Of a stretch of 64,000 bases of DNA, positions 26,901 to 34,691 are shown piece after piece. Each line of letters starts with the position of its first letter. Position 1 is the stretch's first letter. Below the pieces are notes generated by a model. The model made no database searches, was not told where the DNA came from, and saw only the letters and a list, made by a program, of their open reading frames with translations. A program made the translations under genes and the position numbers. This stretch comes from Congeria kusceri. Taxonomy: Eukaryota; Mollusca; Bivalvia; Myida; Dreissenidae. Where the stretch lies: assembly GCA_027627225.1 (NCBI GenBank), contig CM051032.1, forward strand, positions 68,483,320-68,547,319. Reading direction: 5' to 3'.

Positions 26901-29900
26901 CAATACAGGTTTTTATTACGGCAATAAATTGCAATACTGTTTTTGATTACGGCAATACATACATGCCATATGTCCCACCGGGATTGTCCCGGTTTTGCGA
27001 GGTCTGTCCCGGCATCCCGGTGAGATGCATTTTCTCCCGGTCAATCACAAAAATCGATGTTAGTGTACCATAAAACTTACATTGGGCCAACAATTAACTT
27101 CATATCGTTAATCCCTTTATCGGTCCCTATGACAACAATACCCGCTAGCCGCGTGTCCAAGAGGAGCAGTAATGATACCCCATTAGCGATTTATTGATCG
27201 TTTGTCACACTTTCGCGGGATGGGGGTCACTAATTGCTGCTGATTGTTGCATTGTTTTGGAATGAAAAAGGAACTGTGTTTGTTGTTATTTTGATTTAAA
27301 ATAGAAAAGGTGTTATCACATAATTAGTTTGGTAACGTTTGAAGGTAAGTATGAAAATAAATTGAGAACTTTTCGAGAATTAAAGATGCAAAAACAATCA
27401 TTACTTCCTTTAAACTGGTATTGTTCACGTCGCAAAAGTGTATAGTGGAACGTAGCCCAGGTACAAGTCTGCTGGAGCAGTCTCCCTTGGAAACGCATTT
27501 GTATATTTGACAATCAGTGTCTATATTTGCTTGTTTCGTGTAATTTCTTTGATGTCATAAATACAAATACATGTTATCGTTTATATTATTGAATAAATAT
27601 GATTAAAATATATGCGTGTGTATGTTTGTGTTATTCATTTTGGGTCTTTATTGTTTGAACTATAACTATATAGACCACGAAGCGGAATAGGACCTAGGTT
27701 AGATACGATAAACTATTATTATTACTTTTTTTTTTCTGACAAAATAACAATATTAATGTGTCCCGGTCAAATGTCAAATGTCCCGGCGATTTTTTGGCAA
27801 TGTCCCGTTTTGCCCTGAAAAAATATGGCATGTATGCGGCAATATATTGCAATACGGTTTTTTATTACGGCAATAATTGCAATACTGTTTTTGATTATGG
27901 CAATATATTGCTATACGGTTTTTTATTACGGCAATATATTGCAATACTGTTTTTGATTACAGCAATATATTGCAATATGGTTTTTGATTACGGCAATATA
28001 TTGCAATACGGTATTTGCCATATTGTTTCAGCCCTAAAGTAGAGGATATTAGCCGAAAGGAGGAGGACTCCCAACCCTGTTTCATAGTAAACCAGTCACC
28101 GCTAAAGTCCCAAATCTATGACTGGGTAGAAGGTCTGGTAATCTCTTAATTATTACTGGCCCAAACTGTTCTGGTCATTTCTCTTGGACGTTGTACAGTT
28201 TTACTGGCTTTGTCCGCGGTACAACAGACTTTCGCAGAGACTGTGAAAGAACCAAGCAAAAGTGAAATACCTCTTTGAACAACTTCAGGGAGTTCCTTTA
28301 AGCGTCGCTGACAATGGTAATCAATTTTTGAAGCAAGCCTCACCACTCGTTCTTTTTCTCTCTGCAGAGCTTTCTCCGTCTCTAAGCGGTCATTTTCCAG
28401 TCTGGCTAGCAGTGTCATCACTTCGTCTATGGCTTCTTCCGCACCGAGATACGGCATGTCAAAGTTGGTATCTAGAAAATAAGGCAGAGTTATGGTTGGG
28501 AATGGAACAATTGAGGCGTGTTGTGTGAAAACTGGGCTTCATGCATGTGCGTAAAGTGTCGTCCCGCACAGGCTAATCCAGGACAGCACTCTCTGCTTTT
28601 ATGGTATTTTCTGTTTGAGGGAAGTCTCTTCTAAACATAAACCCACTGTAGGCCGAAAGTGCCATCTCTGATTATCCTGTGCGGACTGCACAGGCTAATC
28701 CGGGACGACACTTTACGCACATGCATTAAGCCCGGTTTTCCCACGACTGGCCTCTTATAAATATTAATTATGCTCAATACTGCAAAAATGTTTTAACATA
28801 CTAATTACATTCTTAATAAAAATATAACTTAAAATCAGACATCAAACAAACAAAAGTGTACATTCATGTGCTTGCTTAAATCAGAATTTTCTACTGTTAC
28901 TTCCTGGGTAAAAACGATCTAATCAACAGAGTAACAAGACTGGCAATTGTGTTTATTTATTCACAAACCCAAGACTTCATCATTTGAAGGAGATGTCCAG
29001 CAAAAGGCATTATTCATACTCTGTAAAAGGCCTTCGTTGGAGCAGGCATGGTTATAAATCGCATACAGATTCATCGATTGCGCTTAGGTGGGGTAATTAA
29101 ACAAAACAGAAATTCATTGTATTAATTCAGGGTTGTCATAAAGATTTTTTCAAGTAGACTGAATTACCAACAGATGAGCCCAGTGCTTCCAAGGCTGAAG
29201 GCGTGAGTGAACTAGGGTGGTCCAGAGCATGCTTACCCAGAACATTTTTGAAATTAGATGCAAAATCCTAGCATTTGAGTGATTTTGGATCCATGATTCA
29301 TGGTGGTTTGACCTATGAAACTGTCCCTTTTACTTAATATTCAATCAAAAGTTGTAAAAATTTTCCCACCAGTAGTCCCGAAAATGAATAAATCCTAAGA
29401 TTCAGTAATTCAGCAGATAAAGGTATTACTCGCCACCAACCTCTCTCCGCTGCCTTGTATCCAGTCCCCGTGATGGAAAGTCCCGACGCAGTCGACTGAC
29501 GAGTGCTTCCACGCTTACGTCCCTCGCTCTCAGAAAACCGTACATCTTTCGCTGAACCTACTGACATAATTTTTATTTTTATTTCTTTATTCAGTCGTAA
29601 ACAGATTTGTTTCAGAAATAATAAAATTCAGAGTAATTGTGGCACCTTTAATACTGATTAGTTGATCCAAATTAATAACATTTATAAACAAATTCAAACA
29701 AAAAAACAATTTAAAGAGCTGCAAATAAGCAAACTAACATAAATACCACAGCAGTCTTCACAATAATTTTTTAAAGGACTTTCCCATTGGGCAAAAGCCT
29801 TACAATTTCCACTTTCCCGAATACACCTTAACTTGTCCAATATAGGAAATAAAATCTGGAGATCACCTTATCAGTTTAAATGATAATGTTCATGTAGTTA

Positions 29901-32441
29901 TATGGAAAAAAAATCCGATGATTATGTTATACTAAGAGACATTTTCTGGAAATTGTTGTTTTTATGATAGTTGAATCCTTTAATTTGCAAATTCAGCATC
30001 CTTTTTTTACTTGCCATTTTGGGCAGACAAGTCAAAATTTTAACTTGCCCGAATAGATTTGAGGCGCGTCGTGGGAAAACCGGACTTAATGCATGTGCGT
30101 AGTGTCATCCCGGATTAGCCTGTGCAGTCTGCACAGGCTAATCCGGGACGGCACTTTCCGCCTATAATGTATTTATGTTCAGAAGAGACTTCCATGAAAC
30201 AGAAAATACCATAAAAGCGGAAAGTGCCGTCCCGGATTAGCCTGTGCGGACTGCACAGGCTAATCCGGGACGACACTTTACGCACATGCATTAAGACCAG
30301 TTTTCTCACGACGCGCCACATTTGTATTTGTCGCGGGCTTTGGGCAAGTGGGTTATTTTTTAGACTGTACCAGCCAAGGGCAATAACTCAGTTTACGACA
30401 CCCACCCCTGGGGGTGGTCTGCCTGCTTCTGATTTCTGCCTCCTTCTCCCAACACCAGTCCTCGATTACGTTCTGCAGCAGCTCAAGGTGCGACACGGCC
30501 TTGTTCACGCACGGCGAATTTGCTGTCGTCAGTTCACAGCTACGCCGCCGAAATATGGCGGGAATGCGCGGCCAGTTTTCCGGTAATGGAAATACTTTAT
30601 CTATGAATAAAGATGATGAAAGATATTTAACAAGTACATCGTTCAATTTATTCATGAAGCTGAAGAACAACCATACTGATTATTTTCAACAAAATACTGT
30701 TTTAAAATCATAGATATTTTTCCAGTATAGGAACACTAGGGCTTTTTTTCTGGCCGATTTGTATAGCCGTTATTCAGTCATAATTATGCCCTAAATGGTA
30801 AAAAGTATCTTTTTTCTTTGTAGTTTTTGTGATAGATCTTCTTTGTTAATTATAAAACTAATTAAAAATGTGTGTGAAAGTTGCAGTCTGTCAATAATTA
30901 TTCAAATTTTACATTAAAACATACACTTTCAACATTAATGAAACAATTATAATTTTTCCCAATTTTAGGCAAATTGATGCTAAAAGTCCCAATTCACGGG
31001 TATAGGTCATATTCCCAAAATGGTGAAAAAAGTTCTAAATACAAGACCAAATAAATAATGCATCAGACCTTAAAATAACAAAATAACCAGCAGTCATTCT
31101 GGTGAATTTACAAGGAGCTCAACAGATGCTCTTGGTAACAGGTAACAACAACCTTTTACATATACACTTTTACATATACACTTCTCTTTAGCGGGCTATT
31201 ACATATACACTTTTACATATACACTTCTCTTTAGCGGGCTATTACATATACACTTTTATATACACTTTTACATATACACTTTTACATATACACTTCTCTT
31301 TAGCGGGCTATTACTATGATACAAACAGAGATAATTATAACCTGTTTCACGATTGGGAACAAAATATGTTATTTGATTATGATATTAACATTTTGTCACA
31401 AAACTGGAAATACCTTGAATTTCTTCTTGATCTGCACCAGCTAATGAGGATGTATCCCCATCTGAAAGAAACAGGTCTGAGGGTTTAGGAAACTGTTCTA
31501 TTAATAATTAACAGCGCCCATATGTACATTATTACATTAAAAAATTATTATAATATTAAAATTTCCACATAAAATGTTTGATTAAAATATGGATAAACTT
31601 AGCTCGTTTTAAATTTCTTGCAACATCAGTACCATTACAAAAAAAAAACAATAAAAATGTTCAACATCAAAGATTGAGCTGCAACAATATAGCCATGACT
31701 TGATTCGATTCAATTTCTATTTCAAATATCATTCAGTTGAATATATCGATTTCGCTTCATGTTCCTTTTAACAGGCTTGTTTATGCATATTTACGAGTCA
31801 TGACTTGCAGTATACGTGTAGTAAAGATTTGTATTTGCTTTTGGTTATTGGTAATGCCATTGTATTGTTTAAAGTTAATATATTTGCATTATACATTAAT
31901 ATAAATAAAACCAACATTTGGTGATAATGTTTCACAACTGTAGTTCGATAAACCAACAACCATGATGCCAATTACATGATTTATCTACACAAACCCCATA
32001 ATTTTGATTGTTTTATGACAAATCCTCTATAATATATATGTAAGAGAATCAAATCAATTTTGGTACGTTTAGTATCAACAATCGAATCAGGTCACTATAA
32101 ACAATCAATTTATCGATGCATCAAAATAATCGTTGCAGCTTTAATCAAAGATTCTTTAAACATAAAAGAGAATAAATAACAACTAAAACAGGAAGCAAAT
32201 AAATTTACTTACCAAAATGACTGGTATGCAGTAAAGATGAGTCAGTTCCAAATGCTAGCAGCTCGGTTGAAACTGTCTGATTGGTTCTGGACCTTTCAAA
32301 CCCAACAGAAGGTCTGTCTACGAAGGGTCCATATATCTCATCCACTTTCACCACTTTTGCGGAGATCATCCTGCCCAGTTGTTTGTGAGCACCTTTTTTT
32401 GAAATTACAAGAGCCATGTTTTCGCTGTTGTTTTTCCCCAA
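7504..32441 (-). CDS. CCDC178: CCDC178-like coiled-coil protein, 13 exons, 3' end not in window
   Basis: Thirteen exons on the minus strand join into one open frame of 620 codons. Every junction has AG/GT borders and matching phase: 32441-32213, 31461-31414, 30600-30406, 29560-29441, 28471-28271, 25145-24995, 22374-22305, 22073-21931, 21289-21136, 15577-15482, 13720-13584, 12304-12121, 7635-7504. The protein has a basic, unstructured N-terminus, a conserved block around residues 120-141 (NSPCVNKAVSHLELLQNVIE), then almost continuous charged coiled coil from about residue 205 to the last exon. The block and the EEAIDEVMTLLARLE and LVEEKLELELEAM segments recall vertebrate CCDC178, a poorly studied coiled-coil protein of about 870 residues in human (from memory). 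The divergent ASXL neighbour supports the name. No stop codon was found, so the C-terminal third lies left of the window or in unrecognised exons. Family name moderately sure; exon chain very sure. Confidence 0.8.
7905..8174 (+). pseudogene. LINE endonuclease fragment
   Basis: Encodes the C-terminal part of an endonuclease/exonuclease/phosphatase fold: FTFVSRNGTSSIDYVLTR is the family's S-x-IDY motif and SDHAPLYFSV is the conserved catalytic SDH region. The N-terminal half is missing and a stop follows (8172-8174). Confidence 0.8.
8184..8642 (+). pseudogene. LINE linker between endonuclease and reverse transcriptase
   Basis: Lys/Ser-rich stretch ending in GLKRSKPRDFWKYFSKKK, the conserved FWK-type motif that precedes the reverse transcriptase in this class of elements. 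A stop at 8640 separates it from the reverse transcriptase. Confidence 0.7.
8827..9236 (+). repeat. Two adjoining tandem duplications inside the LINE
   Basis: Four copies of a 63-64-bp unit (AATAAAGCACATGG starts at 8827, 8891, 8954 and 9017) are followed by four copies of a 44-bp unit (TGAATG starts at 9061, 9105, 9149 and 9193; each has GATATTCTGTCTCCGTATAT). The first unit is mostly 21 codons and keeps frame; the second is not a multiple of three and breaks it. They expand the NKAHGxDCLLNEYFIECSDI segment at the start of the reverse transcriptase. Confidence 0.9.
9241..9763 (+). pseudogene. LINE reverse transcriptase, N-terminal half
   Basis: Contains IIPLFKKGDRSSVAKYRG, ITLLSCFSKLFTTVLNDR, AQFGFRKGVSTTDAIF and AFIDLKKCFDSI (first catalytic Asp). 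GLRQGKVIYPLL stands where GLRQGCxLSPLL is expected, and a stop follows at 9761, so the element cannot make an intact enzyme. Confidence 0.88.
9776..11029 (+). pseudogene. LINE reverse transcriptase catalytic half and C-terminal domain
   Basis: An open frame of about 417 codons with LLFADDMVILGKSPEELQ (the catalytic F-A-D-D box), thumb region and a C-terminal C-x2-C-x8-H-x4-C finger (CLYCGRRDLEDVYHFICICP). It is separated from the first half by a stop and short spacer. The length of this frame suggests fairly recent decay. Confidence 0.85.
11804..12033. mobile_element. Hairpin MITE copy 2
   Basis: Same family as copy 1. The right hairpin is cut short (GCCTGTGCGACTGCATGCAT). It ends 88 bp from CCDC178-like exon 12, on its donor side. 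Confidence 0.9.
12121..12304 (-). CDS. CCDC178: CCDC178-like exon 12, acceptor duplicated by a SINE
   Basis: Codes a split Cys then QRQKDMDEKNIKRIYKEM and on to TEDSVK. The acceptor that fits exon 11 is TTTCCAG|T at 12305-12306. It lies inside a 15-bp direct repeat (12301-12315 and 12632-12646) that flanks a tRNA-derived SINE, so the insertion duplicated the splice site. Donor AAG|GTATGA. A hairpin MITE ends 88 bp past the donor. Confidence 0.85.
12316..12631 (-). mobile_element. tRNA-derived SINE with 15-bp target duplication over a splice acceptor
   Basis: On the minus strand it begins with a tRNA-like head: A box TAGCTCAGTTGG, anticodon arm with loop CTCTCAA (Glu CTC type), B box GAGTTCGAGCC. 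A body with TGGCATAAGTATGTGCACTT and a tail ending AAACAAACAAGCAAAA follow. It is flanked by a perfect 15-bp repeat, CTGACTGGAAATGGA, at 12301-12315 and 12632-12646. Confidence 0.9.
13152..13404. mobile_element. Hairpin MITE copy 3
   Basis: Same family, with a rearranged left hairpin (GGCTAATCCAGGCTAATCCA, an extra 11-bp step). It ends 180 bp from the donor of CCDC178-like exon 11. Confidence 0.88.
13584..13720 (-). CDS. CCDC178: CCDC178-like exon 11
   Basis: Starts KTQYNNTIDDLEMSIKKR and ends LMDKKKE plus two bases. Acceptor TTCTATCAG, donor TG|GTATGA. The phase 2 end selects the acceptor used by exon 12. A hairpin MITE lies 180 bp past the donor. Confidence 0.82.
13800..14960 (+). repeat. 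Composite tandem repeat of about 165-bp units
   Basis: About four diverged units with TAGACCATTT.GTTTCCGCAT, GAACGCTTTGACCTAC and AGGTCAACAGGTCAAAGGTC, followed by two copies about 170 bp apart of GGCTGCAAGTCGGGGGG / ATACATGTTTTACAAACATC (14738 and 14908). (ATT)n microsatellites bound it at 13785-13816 and 14956-14988. The start GCCTCCTTCGGAGAAGTGGG is, from memory, a widespread bivalve repeat. Confidence 0.8.
15482..15577 (-). CDS. CCDC178: CCDC178-like exon 10
   Basis: Exactly 32 codons in phase 0 at both ends (VVDIAAKIGEAEFEHARLES and 12 more). Acceptor TATTATAG, donor AAG|GTTAGT. Coiled-coil composition. Confidence 0.82.
16040..16960. repeat. Three diverged copies of a unit of about 380-400 bp
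   Basis: Phrases such as AATATTTCC..AACAAG..CGGTGACCC and GAAAATCTGTCGTTTGGAAC recur near 16065-16165, 16445-16555 and 16845-16945. Non-coding; in the intron between CCDC178-like exons 9 and 10. Confidence 0.65.
17058..17850. repeat. Mollusc-type tandem repeat, about 180-bp units
   Basis: Four units with GGCCATAACTCTGTCAAA, TTAGTGGTTTGTAACCAA, GATGTTACACATGTGTACCA and CTTGAGTTATC, ending in a GACCGACAGACC-type run and TATACCCCCCCTAAACTTTG. Non-coding. Confidence 0.8.
18015..21135 (-). repeat. 3.1-kb minisatellite made of CCDC178-like exon-9 3' end plus its 5' splice site
   Basis: About 24 tandem units of 128-129 bp (some 120). On the minus strand each has a 48-nt exon tail (VKNENAKVA[M/K/E]EMQAAK), the donor AAG|GTAAGA and about 80 nt of intron with TTGTTTGTATATAG. 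The array starts at the exon-9 donor (21135) and decays at its far end, where the 18051 copy has lost 12 bases of exon tail. One codon varies between ATG, AAG and GAG among copies; the parent exon has GAG. Confidence 0.96.
21136..21289 (-). CDS. CCDC178: CCDC178-like exon 9, parent exon of the 129-bp minisatellite
   Basis: Codes 51 full codons from DELSEAKMTYNAY to VAEEMQAAK. Acceptor GTCCAG|T, donor AAG|GTAAGA (strong). The last 50 or so bases plus the donor are the source of the tandem array that begins right after this exon on the gene strand (18015-21135). Only this copy has the complete exon body and an acceptor fitting the phase of exon 8. Confidence 0.88.
21931..22073 (-). CDS. CCDC178: CCDC178-like exon 8
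   Basis: Codes a highly charged coiled-coil stretch starting TNQELDNTKNRQEKTEVK and ending RDALSTI. Acceptor TTTCTAG, donor AA|GTAGGA, phase 2. A shadow copy of the donor side, with the phrase gtccagttctt in place of exon sequence, lies just beyond it at 21841-21900. Confidence 0.8.
22305..22374 (-). CDS. CCDC178: CCDC178-like exon 7 (70 nt)
   Basis: Codes PLVEEKLELELEAMTKIR and five more residues. Acceptor TATTTGCAG|T, donor GAT|GTGAGT. The LVEEKLELELEAM string is a good family marker. Confidence 0.85.
22375..23180. other. Intron between CCDC178-like exons 6 and 7, left part
   Basis: No coding signal. A short GT run followed by a run of about ten G at 23007-23036. Confidence 0.6.
23181..24866. 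repeat. Tandem repeat of about 165 bp, ten units, with inverted ends
   Basis: Units contain CAGGGGCATCATTTGAACAA, TCTTTGTAGAGGACCACTA, AAACCTCTGGGCC, ATTTAAGTCTATATAAACCA and GTGACCCCCGGGGCGTGGCC. The array begins with GGGCCACGATGGCCC...CTCACCTGAG and ends with CTCAGGTGAG, a 10-bp inverted pair (23208-23217, 24852-24861). It is in CCDC178-like intron 6. Confidence 0.88.
24995..25145 (-). CDS. CCDC178: CCDC178-like exon 6
   Basis: Continues the coiled coil (HEECIVDLNELQWHVAYSSR, later VEIAEVLNKRLKEDIEFVKK). Strong acceptor (TTTTTTTTCAG) and donor (GTAAGT). Phases fit exon 5 (one base left) and exon 7 (one base needed). Confidence 0.85.
25439..25700. mobile_element. MITE with long inverted ends, about 260 bp
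   Basis: Left end GGTATTCACAAAGCTCCTAA and right end TTAGG-type reverse (CCTAAGGAGCTTTGTGAATA) form inverted repeats of about 30 bp, with further symmetry inside (ACTTAAG near both ends). It is in CCDC178-like intron 5. GAATACGGGCCC at its right end recurs in the 45605 repeat. Confidence 0.75.
26029..26101 (+). tRNA. tRNA-like sequence, probably a pseudogene or SINE head
   Basis: AATGGCCAAGTGGTTAAGGC is a good A-box/D-arm, TTAGCCTTTTGATCCAGAGG could form an anticodon arm, and GGTCTGAACCCCGG is a B box with changed bases. A run of T follows at once. The acceptor ends do not pair and the anticodon loop is irregular, so a working tRNA is unlikely. Confidence 0.4.
26318..28036. mobile_element. 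hAT-like non-autonomous element with internal minisatellite (outer of nested pair)
   Basis: Ends are inverted repeats (TAGGGCTGCAACAATAT left, ATATTGTTTCAGCCCTA right), flanked by a perfect 8-bp duplication AAGTAGAG (26310-26317, 28037-28044). The 8-bp size fits the hAT superfamily. The inside is a GT/AT microsatellite (26345-26410) and a minisatellite of about 31 bp with GGCAATATATTGCAATAC, split by another element. It lies in CCDC178-like intron 5. Confidence 0.87.
26958..27836. mobile_element. hAT-like element, 879 bp, nested copy
   Basis: Inverted ends CATACATGCCATA and TATGGCATGTATG; 8-bp duplication CGGCAATA at 26950-26957 and 27837-27844. It is inserted in the minisatellite of the outer element. 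Inside are TGTCCCGGT-type motifs near both ends and no transposase. A 919-bp relative is at 33765. Confidence 0.9.
28271..28471 (-). CDS. CCDC178: CCDC178-like exon 5, start of coiled coil
   Basis: Codes 66 full codons, from TNFDMPYLGAEEAIDEVM to RLKELPEVVQR. Heptad-like spacing and high Glu/Lys/Arg content indicate coiled coil. Acceptor TTTTCTAG, donor G|GTATTT. A hairpin MITE begins 41 bp upstream of the acceptor on the gene strand. Confidence 0.85.
28512..28748. mobile_element. Hairpin MITE copy 4
   Basis: Same family, left hairpin partly deleted (GTCGTCCCGCACAGGCTAAT). It lies 41 bp from the acceptor of CCDC178-like exon 5, inside the usual branch-point zone. Confidence 0.88.
28749..29440. 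other. Intron between CCDC178-like exons 4 and 5
   Basis: Unique-looking AT-rich sequence; no gene, RNA or repeat recognised. Confidence 0.6.
29441..29560 (-). CDS. CCDC178: CCDC178-like exon 4
   Basis: Ser/Thr/Gly-rich linker (GSAKDVRFSESEGRKRGSTR and following). Acceptor TGTCAG|TA, donor G|GTTGGT. The donor is weak, but phases match exons 3 and 5. Confidence 0.65.
30058..30323. mobile_element. Hairpin MITE copy 5
   Basis: The best-preserved copy, with two complete hairpins and ends AGGCGCGTCGTGGG and ACGACGCGCCAC. A 5-bp direct repeat ATTTG flanks it (30057-30061, 30320-30324), a possible target duplication. It lies 83 bp past the donor of CCDC178-like exon 3. Confidence 0.92.
30406..30600 (-). 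CDS. CCDC178: CCDC178-like exon 3, conserved N-terminal block
   Basis: Carries the most conserved-looking part of the N-terminus (NSPCVNKAVSHLELLQNVIE, then DWCWEKEAEI). The acceptor is TTCATAG after a pyrimidine-rich stretch. Two donors keep phase: GTGGGT after 30406 (used here) or GTAAAC after 30397, which adds three codons. A hairpin MITE ends 83 bp past the donor. Confidence 0.75.
30736..31022 (-). repeat. Dispersed repeat of about 300 bp, copy A
   Basis: Runs from GGCTTTTTTTCTGGCC to GGGTATAGGTCATATTCCCA. Its reverse complement matches 63088-63415 (GGGAATATGACCTATACCCA, AAAGATACTTTTTGCCATT). Family unknown; non-coding. Confidence 0.65.
31155..31315. repeat. Minisatellite, TTACATATACACTT units
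   Basis: Alternating copies of TTACATATACACTT and CTCTTTAGCGGGCTATTACA, three larger units of about 50 bp, in CCDC178-like intron 2. Confidence 0.85.
31414..31461 (-). CDS. CCDC178: CCDC178-like exon 2 (48 nt)
   Basis: Small acidic exon (GDTSSLAGADQEEIQ) with a CTTTCAG acceptor and a G|GTATTT donor. It takes two bases at its start and leaves one at its end, fitting exons 1 and 3. Confidence 0.7.
31676..32143. mobile_element. Short hAT-like element, about 470 bp
   Basis: Inverted ends GAGCTGCAACAATAT and ATCGTTGCAGCTTTA, related to the ends of the 26318 element. It is flanked by a direct repeat ATCAAAGATT (31666-31675, 32144-32153), an 8-bp duplication plus chance matches. It lies in CCDC178-like intron 1 and has no coding capacity. 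Confidence 0.75.
32213..32441 (-). CDS. CCDC178: CCDC178-like exon 1 (start codon)
   Basis: Codes residues 1-76 and ends in phase 1 at a strong donor (G|GTAAGT). The ATG at 32441 (MGKNNSENMALVISKK) is the first in frame; a second Met eight codons on (32417) is an alternative start. The N-terminus is basic and not coiled coil. Confidence 0.75.
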
Positions 32442-33291
32442 ATTTCACTACAACCTTTAGTAGTTCATGTAATAATAATTGACATCAAGTCCGTTTTCAG
32501 AAATAAAGTTAGCAGAAATAAATGGTATTTAAATGTTTTAAGCTTGTTATACATGTATTACTTTCAATAATCCTCCAAAACAAACATGTTAAAATCCAAT
32601 GTCATAATTATTACATCATCACTGATTCTTTTATGAAGCAATCAGTTTATAATCTCTTTCATTAACAAAGCAATCCCCAGTTCAACAAAACACATATATA
32701 GGTAAGCGAACAAAATGGTGCCTTTTGGTTTCTGAATGTTACAAATTTGTTAGGGGGAACCTATTTCGCATTTTTGCATAAACAGGTTGATTCATAATGC
32801 TTTATTGCCCATTAAAAGTTATTATGTCATTCCACAAATCAAAATCATTAAATGTGTAGTTCGTAAGTTGTGTGTTGAATGTTTGTGTTTTTTTACTGAT
32901 ATTTTAATATAACATTTTTCAGTCAATTTATGTTGCCATGTATAGTTGTAATTTAACACATAAAGCAAAACTTACAAATGAAACAATCTTCTGAATATTT
33001 AGGATAATTTAAAAATTCAAGGTGTGGAGTATTAAAAAAATAACATGCACATCCAACAAAAAGCATATGGACAATACAGACCCAGTTTACGGACCCGTTT
33101 TATGGACCATACACAGTGATTTTTTTACCTCTGCGTCCTGCGTCCAAAACGCAGTAATATAGCCATAGATGCAAAGTTTCAGTTTATGTGCGTTCAAGGG
33201 ACGCATGCATTTTGTAAGTAGCAAGTCCTGTGCGGAAGTTTCAAAGCAGTTTGTGTATGAGTTCTGTCATAATAGAGGGTAAAATTTACCA
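32442..33291. other. Upstream region of the CCDC178-like gene
   Basis: Should contain the 5' UTR and promoter on the minus strand. No TATA box or clear initiator was identified. Confidence 0.5.
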
Positions 33292-33394
33292 TCGCACCGT
33301 TCCGTCGATTTTTGTTACGACCATTATCATTGGATAATTTATTCGCGAATAACCAATGGCATTAGTCGTGATGTTTCGAAACGTAACGGTGTGA
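33292..33394. repeat. Imperfect 103-bp palindrome between the two genes
   Basis: Arms TCGCACCGTTCCGT and ACGTAACGGTGTGA flank a perfect centre TTATTCGCGAATAA (33339-33352). Each arm carries a CCAAT-type box (ATTGG at 33330, CCAAT at 33353). It may be a small MITE remnant or part of a divergent regulatory region. Confidence 0.55.
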
Positions 33395-33447
33395 AGTTAA
33401 AATAATGTTGTCTTTTTTGGGATTTTTTTTTTAAGTTCGTCTGCAAA

Positions 33448-33745
33448 ATGGGTACTAAAAGAAAAAATGACGAAATTCAACAGACATTGTTAAGTTTTTT
33501 TTAAAAAGATACCTGAAGTTAATTCTGAACAGGTTCAACCAAAAATCGTCTAAAAAAATACGTAAATATAGATCTAATAAAGATTGGCAGCAGTTGTTTA
33601 AACTTTAGTTGGTGTGCATAGAATGAAACTACAAATAGCATATACTGCACTTTGTGTACGGACGCTAAAAGGTGCAAAAGTATGGCACAATGCACAAATT
33701 TAAATGTCTAGCTAGACATGCTTCTAAAAAACTTACACAGTTAAC
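33448..33745 (+). pseudogene. Possible remnant of a hAT-type transposase N-terminus
   Basis: Starts MGTKRKNDEIQQTLLSFF, then a frameshift gives KKIPEVNSEQVQ. Further on are scattered matches to a KDWQQLF / CTLC / ARHASKK pattern, as in DUF4371/ZMYM-like hAT transposases. Several stops and frameshifts. Weak similarity by eye; it could be chance. Confidence 0.35.
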
Positions 33746-33764
33746 ATTACTTCTGTTACCAGGT

Positions 33765-34683
33765 CATACATGCCATATGTCCCGGTCTGACCGGGATTGT
33801 CCCAGTTTCGCGAGGTCTGTCCCGGCGTCCCGGTGAGATGCATTTTTCCCGGTCAATCACAAAAATCGATGTTAGTGTACCATAAAACTTACATTGGGCC
33901 AACAATTAACTTCAGATCGTTAATCCCTTTATCGGTCCCTATGACAACAATACCCGCTAGCCGCGTGTCAAAGAGGAGCAGTAATGATACCCCATTAGCG
34001 ATTTATTGATCGTTTGTCACACTTTCGCGGGATGGGGGTCATATATCCGCGGTCGCTAATTGCTGCTGATTGTTGCATTGTTTCGGAATAAAAAAGGAAC
34101 TGTGTTTGTTGTTATTTTGATTTAAAATAGAATAGGTGTTATCACATAGTTAGTTTGGTAACGTTTGAAGGTTAAGTATGAAAATAAATTGAGAACTTTT
34201 CGAGAATTAAAGATGCCAAAACAATCATTACTTTCTTTAAACTTGTATTGTTCACATCGCAAAAGTTGATGCAGTTAATGACGCAGTGTATAGTGGAACG
34301 TAGCCCAGGTATAAGTCTGCTGGAGTAGTCTCCCTTGGAAACGCATTTGTTTATTTGACAATCAGTGTTTATATTTGCGTGTTTCGTATAATTTCTTTGA
34401 TGTCATAATTACAAATACATGTTATCGTTTATATTATTGAATAAATATGATTAAAATATATGCGTGTGTATGTCTGTGTTATTCATTTTGGGTGTTTATT
34501 GTTTGAACTATAACTATATAGACCAAAAACGGAATAGGACTTACGTTAGATACGGTAAACTATTATTATTACTCTTTTTTTCGGACAAAATGACAATATT
34601 AATGTGTCCCGGTCAAATGTCAAATGTCCCAGCGATTTTTTTGCAATGTCCCGTTTTGGCCTGAAAAAATTATGGCATGTATG
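33765..34683. mobile_element. hAT-like element, 919 bp, second copy
   Basis: The same inverted ends as the 26958 element, flanked by a perfect 8-bp duplication TACCAGGT (33757-33764, 34684-34691). It differs mainly by small indels. It sits in the region between the two divergent genes. Confidence 0.93.
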
Positions 34684-34691
34684 TACCAGGT

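Noticed and set aside
26351..28042. Frames with repeated ITAIYCNTVF or YCNTVFDYGN
   Set aside because: They are translations of the GGCAATATATTGCAATAC minisatellite inside a transposon.
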